Assembly: GCA_020442545.1 (NCBI GenBank)
Contig: JAGRJX010000070.1
Coordinates: 1-11,818, forward strand
Source of the DNA: Lysobacterales bacterium
Lineage (GTDB): Bacteria; Pseudomonadota; Gammaproteobacteria; Xanthomonadales; Xanthomonadaceae
Reading direction: 5' to 3'
Length of the DNA: 11,818 bases
In this document: one piece after another, positions 1 to 5,758 of the stretch
Numbering within the stretch: the stretch's first letter is position 1
Layout of the letters: each line of letters begins with the position of its first letter
Translations under genes and position numbers: made by a program
The notes under the pieces: model-generated
What the model was told of the DNA's origin: nothing
The model's input: the letters and a program-made list of their open reading frames with translations, nothing else
The model's database searches: none

Positions 1-478
<478 letters not shown>

Positions 479-670
479 AAGCTTCAATTACTTCAGCTTC
501 GCGAAGACGTCCCGGCGCTTGGCATATTGCTATGACAAGGCTAGACATCTGCGAAATGGACAGTCTCCACCCGCAGGCGTCCGCACAAGTTATCTAGGCA
601 CACTGTCAAAGATCTGAACGTCCGGGTCGAAGACCCGAGCCCTGGGGACGTTTCGTCCAGTCCAAGGGAG
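479..670 (-). other. rRNA operon transcribed leader
   Basis: About 190 nt separate the rrn promoter from mature 16S. The leader begins with a perfect hairpin, GGACG-AAA-CGTCC on the minus strand (646-658), close to the predicted transcript start. A second hairpin and a boxA-like motif follow and are listed separately. No open reading frame of note is present. The part next to 16S (479-600) presumably forms one arm of the RNase III processing stem, but the partner arm after 16S is outside the window, so this cannot be checked here. Confidence 0.7.
603..637 (-). promoter_or_regulatory. boxB-like hairpin and boxA-like antitermination site
   Basis: Reading the minus strand, a perfect 6-bp hairpin CGGGTC-TTC-GACCCG (637 to 623) is followed by GATCTTTGACAG (614 to 603). 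The second element resembles the rrn boxA consensus TGCTCTTTAACA recognised by NusB/NusE. The order hairpin then boxA, in the leader upstream of 16S, matches the usual rrn antitermination layout. Function is inferred from position and similarity. Confidence 0.6.
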
Positions 671-676
671 CCGCCC

Positions 677-704
677 ATTATACGGTACATCCAAAGAACG
701 TCAA
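677..704 (-). promoter_or_regulatory. rRNA operon sigma-70 promoter
   Basis: On the minus strand a TTGACG -35 box (704 to 699) is separated by 16 bp from a perfect TATAAT -10 box (682 to 677), which predicts a start near 670. The stretch after the -10 is GGGCGGC, a GC-rich discriminator typical of promoters under ppGpp/DksA control. A run of seven A residues (725 to 719) lies about 50 bases upstream of the start, where an UP element for the RNA polymerase alpha subunit would sit. Together these make a strong, growth-rate-regulated rrn promoter. Confidence 0.85.
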
Positions 705-726
705 CACCCTCGAACGTCTTTTTTTA

Positions 727-863
727 CCGCATCCCCCAACCCGGCCCGACCAGCCTCTCGCCAGCCCTCCTCGGCAGGGGGCGCGCATCCTAACCACTTC
801 GCGCCGCTTTGCATAGAGGGCGGTGGAAACAGCGTGGCAGGACGGTGAGAATGCAGGCTGCAA
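727..863. other. Divergent intergenic region before the DUF192 gene
   Basis: This stretch between the rRNA promoter and the DUF192 start is C-rich and carries no convincing ORF. A promoter for the rightward gene is expected here, but I see no sigma-70 site with both boxes recognisable. The only Shine-Dalgarno-like motif is CAGG at 854-857. Confidence 0.4.
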
Positions 864-1346
864 ATGCGTAGACGAATCGACATGAAACATGCCAACCGCG
901 CCGTGCTCGCCCGATGGATCGCGACCGGGCTGCTTGCCTGCAGCCTTTCCGCCTGCGGCAGCAACCTGCCCTGGGTTCAACTGAACGGACACCGCTATCG
1001 CGTGGAAATCGCGGACGACGACGCCGAACGGGCGCGAGGTCTGATGTATCGCAACGAGATGGCGGTCGACCACGGCATGCTGTTCCTGTTCGAACATGAA
1101 ACACCGCAGTCCTTCTGGATGATGAACACCCACATCCCGCTGGACATCCTCTACTTCGACGCCGAATGGCGGCTGGTTTCCGTCAGTCGAAACACGCCGC
1201 CCTGCAGCAGCGGCATCAGCTGCCCGTCCTACCCGAGCAAGGGGCGTGCGAAGTACGTGCTGGAACTGAATGCCGGCCAGGCAAAGGCGGTGGGACTCAA
1301 GAAGGGCGACCGCTTGACGCTGGGTCCGGGAATCCCGCCGGACTGA
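864..1346 (+). CDS. DUF192 family lipoprotein
   Basis: A 160-residue protein of the DUF192 family (PF02643), whose biochemical role is unknown. The N-terminus has a basic region, a hydrophobic stretch and the lipobox LSAC, with the lipidated cysteine at residue 31 followed by Gly-Ser. With no Asp at +2, this suggests outer-membrane sorting. Family motifs follow in order: GLMYR (59-63), GMLFLF (71-76), FWMMNTHIPLD (84-94), a CSSGISCPSYPS segment (114-125) with two cysteines that could form a disulfide in the periplasm, and AKYVLELNAG (129-138). The usual family motif, as I recall it, has WMKNT, so the second Met is a small departure. The start at 864 is preferred because CAGG lies 6 nt upstream; ATG 882 is an alternative that keeps the signal peptide. 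It is a stand-alone gene divergent from the rRNA operon. Confidence 0.9.
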   Translation: MRRRIDMKHANRAVLARWIATGLLACSLSACGSNLPWVQLNGHRYRVEIADDDAERARGLMYRNEMAVDHGMLFLFEHETPQSFWMMNTHIPLDILYFDAEWRLVSVSRNTPPCSSGISCPSYPSKGRAKYVLELNAGQAKAVGLKKGDRLTLGPGIPPD

Positions 1347-1431
1347 CGCACCCGGCGGACAACCATCATGCCGCATTCTCCGGTGCGGTAACAGACTTGA
1401 TCCCGGCGGCAATCATGCCCACATTGAGCGC

Positions 1432-2280
1432 ATGCAATCGCACCGCACGCTGCCGCAATCCTGGGACGCCATCTGCTCGCTGAAGGACGGCGACATCCCG
1501 CTGCTGCGCGCCGCACTGCTGATCGCCCGCGACGAATATCCCGATCTCGACATCCTCCGCTACGAAACGGAAGCCAGCGACTTCGAGCGGCAGCTTCGTC
1601 GCGATGTCGACGAGGCCGCACCCAGTCACTACCAGCTGGCCGAAGTGAACCGCTTCCTGTTCGAGGAGCTGGGCTTCAGCGGCAATGACGACGACTACTA
1701 CGACCCGCGCAACAGCTATCTGAACGAGGTCTTTGATCGTCGGCTCGGGATTCCGATTTCACTGGGGCTGATCCAGCTGGACATCGGCCACCGGCTTGGC
1801 ATGCCGCTGGAGGGCGTGTCATTTCCCGGACACTTCCTGATCCGCATGCCGATGGAAGACGGCATCCTGGTGCTGGACCCCTACAGCGGCGGTCGCTCCA
1901 TTGATGTGGACGAGCTTCGCCAGCGGGTGAAGCCGCATATCGGTGGTCAGGACGTGGATGATGCCGACCTGCTGAAACTGCTGGCACCCGCCAGCCGTCG
2001 CAGCATCCTGCTGCGAATGCTGCGCAACCTGAAGGGGCTGTACAACCAGCGCGAAGCCTGGGACAAGGCGTTGCGCTGTTCGGATCGGATGCTGAGCCTG
2101 GACCCGTCGGTGGACGAGGAACTCCGTGACCGCGGCCAGCTTTATCTGAAGGTTGGCCACGTTGACGCGGCCCGCCGCGACCTTGCGGAGTATCTGGAGC
2201 GACAGGCCGACGCCGATGACGCGGATGAAATCCGCGACGCCCTGATCGAAGCCAGCAGCGGTCGCGTCTCGATCAACTGA
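1432..2280 (+). CDS. SirB1 family protein (transglutaminase-like fold plus TPR)
   Basis: A 282-residue cytoplasmic protein of the SirB1/Transglut_core2 family (PF13369). Diagnostic segments are YYDPRNSYLNEVFDRRLGIP (89-108), GVSFPGHFLIR (128-138) and VLDPYSGG (147-154). Residues 192-260 are helical with TPR-like spacing, as is usual for the family C-terminus. His134 and Asp149 sit where a transglutaminase His and Asp would be. The only cysteines are C15 and C216, both outside the core, so a classical Cys-His-Asp triad is absent. The name comes from a Salmonella locus, and in many proteobacteria the gene sits near prmC/prfA; here that context is missing. The start is the first in-frame ATG and lacks a clear Shine-Dalgarno. 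It begins 85 nt after the DUF192 stop, so cotranscription is possible but not shown. Function unknown. Confidence 0.9.
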   Translation: MQSHRTLPQSWDAICSLKDGDIPLLRAALLIARDEYPDLDILRYETEASDFERQLRRDVDEAAPSHYQLAEVNRFLFEELGFSGNDDDYYDPRNSYLNEVFDRRLGIPISLGLIQLDIGHRLGMPLEGVSFPGHFLIRMPMEDGILVLDPYSGGRSIDVDELRQRVKPHIGGQDVDDADLLKLLAPASRRSILLRMLRNLKGLYNQREAWDKALRCSDRMLSLDPSVDEELRDRGQLYLKVGHVDAARRDLAEYLERQADADDADEIRDALIEASSGRVSIN

Positions 2281-2284
2281 ACCC

Positions 2285-2300
2285 GCCCGGCCCACCGGGC
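2285..2300. terminator. Possible weak hairpin between convergent genes
   Basis: A perfect 6-bp GC stem, GCCCGG-CCCA-CCGGGC, lies in the 46-bp gap between the SirB1-family stop and the rubredoxin stop. There is no U-tract on either side, so intrinsic termination is doubtful; it may only protect 3' ends. Confidence 0.35.
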
Positions 2301-2326
2301 ATCGACCCGGCAGCAGGCTGCGAAGC

Positions 2327-2539
2327 TCAGCTGACCTCGACCATCTCGAAGTCTTCCTTGCCGACACCGCAATCCGGGCAGGTCCAGGTTTCGGGGATGT
2401 CCTCCCAGCGCGTACCGGGTTCGATGCCCTCTTCGGGCAGGCCTTCCGCCTCGTCGTAGATAAAGCCACAGACCACGCACAGCCAGGTGCGGTAGGGCTG
2501 GTTATCGGTAGCGGCAATGGATTCGGCAGTTGCAGACAT
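2327..2539 (-). CDS. Rubredoxin
   Basis: A 70-residue electron carrier that binds one iron through four cysteines. The motifs are CVVCGFIYDEAEG (31-43 from ATG 2539), GTRWEDIPETW and CPDCGVGKEDF, giving the CxxCG ... CPxCG ligand pattern. The PEEGI/GTRWED region resembles Pseudomonas RubA/AlkG-type rubredoxins that pass electrons from a flavoprotein reductase to acceptors such as alkane hydroxylases. No hydroxylase or reductase is in view. ATG 2539 is chosen because it gives a family-like N-terminus; an upstream ATG at 2599 would add 20 unrelated residues and overlap thiE. It is divergent from thiE with 39 bp between starts. Rubredoxin next to thiE and hemL is an arrangement I recall from related gammaproteobacteria. 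Confidence 0.95.
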   Translation of the reverse strand: MSATAESIAATDNQPYRTWLCVVCGFIYDEAEGLPEEGIEPGTRWEDIPETWTCPDCGVGKEDFEMVEVS

Positions 2540-2578
2540 CGGGAACTCGGGATCACGGCATGAACCGGCTATTCTCAC

Positions 2579-3253
2579 ATGATGGCCGAGACAGACCAAT
2601 TCAACCCCGAGCCGCGCCTCTCACCCATGCGGTCGCCGACGAGATCCACTGCGCGCGGCGTCTACGCGATCACGCCGGACGAGAGCGATGATGAGCGGTT
2701 GCTGGCGCGCTGCGAAGCCGTGCTGGCCGGCGGCGTCCGTTGGCTTCAGTACCGCAACAAGGCCGCCAGCATGGCAACCCGCGCCCGGCAGGCCACTCAA
2801 CTGCTGCCGCTCTGCCGAAGTCGTGGCGTCGCGCTGATCATCAACGACGACCTCGACATTGCGACGGCGGTCGGTGCGGATGGTGTCCATCTTGGCCTTG
2901 GCGACGGCAGCATCGCGGCGGCGCGGGCAGCACTGGGCGTCGACGCCATCATCGGTTCCACCTGCCACAACCGGCTTGACCTCGCCGAGCGAGCCGCTGC
3001 GGAAGGCGCCAGCTACGTGGCGTTCGGCGCGTTTTTTCCGTCGCCAACCAAGCCCGGAGCCGTTCAGGCGACACCGGAACTGCTGGCGCTGAGCCAGTCA
3101 CTCGGCCTTCCGCGGGTGGCGATCGGCGGCATCAACGCCGACAATGCCCGCCTGTTGATCGACGCCGGCGCGGACCTGATCGCGGCCATCAGCGCCATAT
3201 TCGACGCCGACGACCCGCAAGCAGCCACACGCCAGCTTGCCCACCTGTTCTGA
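2579..3253 (+). CDS. thiE: Thiamine phosphate synthase
   Basis: Joins hydroxymethylpyrimidine diphosphate to thiazole phosphate, giving thiamine monophosphate and pyrophosphate, in the cytoplasm. It has the TIM-barrel signatures of the family: QYRNK (57-61), INDDLDIA (88-95) with the Mg/pyrophosphate-binding Asp residues, DGVHLGLGD (101-109), IGSTCHN (125-131), YVAFGAFFPSPTK (146-158) and AIGGI (181-185). From ATG 2579 the protein is 224 residues, with about 25 residues ahead of the first barrel strand (GVYAIT). ATG 2582 or ATG 2627 are alternatives; 2627 would give a more usual length. None has a good Shine-Dalgarno. The hemL start follows 28 nt after its stop, suggesting one operon. Confidence 0.95.
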   Translation: MMAETDQFNPEPRLSPMRSPTRSTARGVYAITPDESDDERLLARCEAVLAGGVRWLQYRNKAASMATRARQATQLLPLCRSRGVALIINDDLDIATAVGADGVHLGLGDGSIAAARAALGVDAIIGSTCHNRLDLAERAAAEGASYVAFGAFFPSPTKPGAVQATPELLALSQSLGLPRVAIGGINADNARLLIDAGADLIAAISAIFDADDPQAATRQLAHLF

Positions 3254-3281
3254 CCTTCCTGCTTCGACCTACGGACCTCCC

Positions 3282-4580
3282 ATGAGCCTCGACACTTCCC
3301 GCAGCCACGACCTTTTCCAGCGCGCCCGCCGGTTCATGCCCGGCGGCGTCAATTCACCGGTGCGCGCGTTCAAGGGCGTGGGTGGCGAGCCATTCTTCGC
3401 CCAGCGCGCCGAGGGCGCCTACCTGTATGACGTCGATGGCAACCGCTACATCGACTACGTCGGCAGCTGGGGACCGATGATCGCTGGCCACGCGCACCCG
3501 TCCGTGATCGAGGCCGTGCAGAAGACACTGGTCGATGGCCTGAGCTTTGGCGTACCGAATGCGCTGGAAGTGGCCATGGGCGAACGCCTGGCCGAGCTGA
3601 TGCCGTCGATGCCGATGCAGCGGATGGTGAATTCCGGCACCGAAGCCACGCTGTCGGCCATCCGCCTGGCGCGCGGCGCCACCGGCCGCACGCTGATCGT
3701 GAAATTCGAAGGCTGCTACCACGGCCACGGCGACAGCTTCCTGGTGAAGGCCGGATCCGGCGCGCTGACCTTCGGCCAGCCGAATTCGCCGGGCGTACCG
3801 GCGCCACTGGCCGACCTGACCCTGACCCTGCCCTACAACGACTTCGATGCGGCGACGGCACTGTTCGATGTACGCGGCAGCGAGATTGCCGGTCTGATCA
3901 TCGAGCCGATTCCCGGCAACATGAACTGCATCCTGCCGAAGGACGGCTATCTGCAGCACCTTCGCGAGCTGTGCACGAAACACGGCGCGCTGCTGATCTT
4001 CGACGAGGTAATGACCGGCTTCCGCGTGTCGCGCGGCGGCGCGCAGCAGCGCTACGGCATCACCCCGGACATCACCACGCTGGGGAAGATCATTGGCGGC
4101 GGCATGCCGGTGGGCGCCTACGGCGGCCGCGAGGACCTGATGCGGCAGATCGCCCCGGATGGCCCGATCTACCAGGCCGGCACGCTGAGCGGCAACCCGG
4201 TCGCGATGGCTGCCGGCCTCGCCACGCTGGCGCTGCTCGACGAACCCGGCTTCTACGAGCGACTTGAGGAGAACACGAATCGCCTCTGCGACGGCCTCGA
4301 AGCCGCCGCCCGCGATGCCGGCGTTGCTGTGACCACCAACCGCAGCTGCGCCATGTTCGGCCTGTTCTTCACCGACCAGAAGGTGGAGAGCTTCGCTGGC
4401 GCCACTGCCTGCGACATCAACGCCTTCAACCGTTTCTTCCACGGCATGCTCAAGCGCGGTGTTTACCTCGCACCGTCCGCCTACGAGGCCGGCTTCCTGT
4501 CCGCAGCCATGACCGACAGCGACATCGACGCCACGGTCGAAGCGGCGCGTGGCGCGTTCATCGACGCTTCGAAAACCTGA
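3282..4580 (+). CDS. hemL: Glutamate-1-semialdehyde 2,1-aminomutase
   Basis: The 432-residue PLP enzyme that converts glutamate-1-semialdehyde to 5-aminolevulinate, the last step of the C5 route to heme and other tetrapyrroles. It matches the family along its whole length (usual size about 430). Seen motifs: the N-terminal MPGGVNSPVRAF (19-30); NSGTEATLSAIRLARG (117-132), binding the PLP phosphate; GCYHGHGDSF (144-153); IFDEVMTGFR (239-248), with the Asp that pairs with the pyridine nitrogen; and TTLGKIIGGGMPVGAYGG (265-282), with catalytic Lys269. ATG 3282 is chosen because it gives the canonical start just before the first conserved segment and has ACGGA 6 nt upstream. The frame is open back to 3237, but that would overlap thiE. 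It is probably cotranscribed with thiE. Confidence 0.97.
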   Translation: MSLDTSRSHDLFQRARRFMPGGVNSPVRAFKGVGGEPFFAQRAEGAYLYDVDGNRYIDYVGSWGPMIAGHAHPSVIEAVQKTLVDGLSFGVPNALEVAMGERLAELMPSMPMQRMVNSGTEATLSAIRLARGATGRTLIVKFEGCYHGHGDSFLVKAGSGALTFGQPNSPGVPAPLADLTLTLPYNDFDAATALFDVRGSEIAGLIIEPIPGNMNCILPKDGYLQHLRELCTKHGALLIFDEVMTGFRVSRGGAQQRYGITPDITTLGKIIGGGMPVGAYGGREDLMRQIAPDGPIYQAGTLSGNPVAMAAGLATLALLDEPGFYERLEENTNRLCDGLEAAARDAGVAVTTNRSCAMFGLFFTDQKVESFAGATACDINAFNRFFHGMLKRGVYLAPSAYEAGFLSAAMTDSDIDATVEAARGAFIDASKT

Positions 4581-4636
4581 AGACAGCCAACCGCGTTCGC
4601 TATGCTCGACGGCAGGCAGACTCGCGGAGCATGACG

Positions 4637-4807
4637 ATGAGATTCGACACCCTGGCCTTGGACAACAGCCCTGAACCGGATACCCCAACCAGTGCGTGGC
4701 CATCACCGCACAACCTGCTGCGCCTATCGGTGGGCCTTGAGGATTCCAACGACCTGATCGCCGACCTGGCGCAGGCCCTGCAGCAGACCGGAGCCGCCGC
4801 GACATGA
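4637..4807 (+). CDS. Small ORF resembling both ends of a trans-sulfuration PLP enzyme
   Basis: A 56-codon frame from ATG 4637, with GGAG 7 nt upstream; a second ATG at 4631 is in frame but too close to the GGAG. The last 30 residues (LLRLSVGLEDSNDLIADLAQ, 27-46, then ALQQTG) look like the extreme C-terminus of Cys/Met-metabolism PLP enzymes such as cystathionine gamma-lyase or gamma-synthase. The first eight, MRFDTLAL, resemble their usual N-terminus (MRFxTLAIHAGQ). Full enzymes run to about 390 residues, so all catalytic parts, including the PLP lysine, are missing. This fits an in-frame internal deletion, or a retained small protein derived from one. Its TGA overlaps the channel ATG (ATGA, 4804-4807), so its translation may couple to the channel. 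Similarity is from memory of the motif; it could be a non-functional remnant. Confidence 0.6.
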   Translation: MRFDTLALDNSPEPDTPTSAWPSPHNLLRLSVGLEDSNDLIADLAQALQQTGAAAT

Positions 4808-5673
4808 GCCAGAGCAGACCGGCCGCCGCCGCTTCGCACCTCGATCCGCGCTTCGAGGCCGCCAGCGCCTCGGGTTGGCGCCGGCGCGTATTCGAGGTGA
4901 TCTTCCACCATCACCACGGGCTGCCGCGGGCCTTTGATGTGAGCCTGATCGTGGCGATCGTCGCCAGCGTGATGGTGGTCATCCTCGACTCGGAACCCGA
5001 GTTGCACGAGCGCTACCACCGCCTGTTCTACACGCTGGAATGGGCCTTTACTCTGATCTTCACCGCCGAGTACCTGACCCGGCTTGCCGTGGTGAAACGG
5101 CCGACGCGCTACGCGCGCAGCTTCTTCGGCGTCATCGACCTGCTGTCAATCCTGCCCACCTGGCTGTCGCTGCTGTTCACCGGCAGCCAGTACCTGCTGG
5201 TGGTTCGCATTCTGCGCATCCTGCGCATCTTCCGGGTGCTGAAGCTGGCGCGATACGTCGATGAGGCCGGTCTGCTGCTGCTGTCGCTGCAGCGCTCGCG
5301 GCGCAAGATCCTGGTCTTCGTGTTCGCGATCCTGACCCTGGTGGTGATCTTCGGCGCGCTGATGTTCCAGATCGAAGGCCCGGAGAACGGCTTCACCAGC
5401 ATCCCGGTGGCCATGTACTGGGCCATCGTCACCATGGCCACCGTGGGTTTCGGCGACATCGCGCCGCACACACCGCTGGGCCAGTTCGTCACCTCGATCC
5501 TGATCCTGATCGGCTACGGCATCATCGCCGTGCCCACCGGCATCTACACCGCGGAGCTGGCAAACACGCTGCGCGAACGCGGCTCGGCACGAACCTGTGA
5601 CGCCTGCGGCCATGATCGGCATGAGCCGGCAGCAGGGTTCTGCTCGCGCTGCGGCGAAGGGCTGGGCCAGTAG
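4804..5673 (+). CDS. Voltage-gated potassium-type ion channel with zinc-ribbon-like tail
   Basis: A 289-residue inner-membrane protein with the six-helix voltage-gated channel plan. Approximate segments: S1 43-63, S2 73-95, S3 106-125, S4 128-150, S5 168-190, pore helix 199-211, S6 226-250. S4 has basic residues every third position (R135, R138, R141, R144, K147, R150), the voltage sensor. The filter reads TVGFGD (213-218), a potassium-channel signature in which the usual Tyr is Phe. The tail after S6 holds CDAC and CSRC (Cys 265, 268, 280, 283), a likely cytoplasmic zinc ribbon. Four subunits would form the pore. Its ATG overlaps the preceding small ORF. Transport of K+ is inferred from the filter. 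Confidence 0.93.
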   Translation: MSQSRPAAAASHLDPRFEAASASGWRRRVFEVIFHHHHGLPRAFDVSLIVAIVASVMVVILDSEPELHERYHRLFYTLEWAFTLIFTAEYLTRLAVVKRPTRYARSFFGVIDLLSILPTWLSLLFTGSQYLLVVRILRILRIFRVLKLARYVDEAGLLLLSLQRSRRKILVFVFAILTLVVIFGALMFQIEGPENGFTSIPVAMYWAIVTMATVGFGDIAPHTPLGQFVTSILILIGYGIIAVPTGIYTAELANTLRERGSARTCDACGHDRHEPAAGFCSRCGEGLGQ

Positions 5674-5718
5674 CTTCGAGGGCTGGACCGGCGGACGGAC
5701 AAGCCTGCTGGCGCGGCG

Positions 5719-5748
5719 CCGGCACCCGGCCATGTGGCCAGATGCCGG
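5719..5748. terminator. Nested hairpin between convergent genes
   Basis: CCGGCA (5719-5724) pairs with TGCCGG (5743-5748), and inside it GGCC-ATGT-GGCC (5728-5739) forms a second stem, with symmetrical 3-nt internal loops (CCC and AGA). It lies between the channel stop (5673) and the convergent propeller-gene stop (5759). On the plus side it is followed by ATTCTTCCT, which is pyrimidine-rich but not a clean U-tract. It could act as a bidirectional terminator. Confidence 0.5.
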
Positions 5749-5758
5749 ATTCTTCCTG

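Noticed and set aside
717..726. T-tract as a plus-strand intrinsic terminator
   Set aside because: No GC-rich inverted repeat precedes it and nothing is transcribed rightward into it; its position relative to the rrn promoter fits an UP element on the other strand.
4601..4606. TATGCT as a -10 box for the small ORF/channel
   Set aside because: No -35-like hexamer sits 16-18 bp upstream, so it is too weak to call as a promoter.
4591..4627. CCGCG/CGCGG pairing that might hide the small ORF's Shine-Dalgarno
   Set aside because: Only 5 bp with a 27-nt loop; such pairs are common by chance in GC-rich DNA.
3354..4805. Long minus-strand ORF (483 codons) opposite hemL
   Set aside because: hemL on the plus strand matches its family end to end with all catalytic residues; the antisense product is His/Ala/Gly-rich with no family features.
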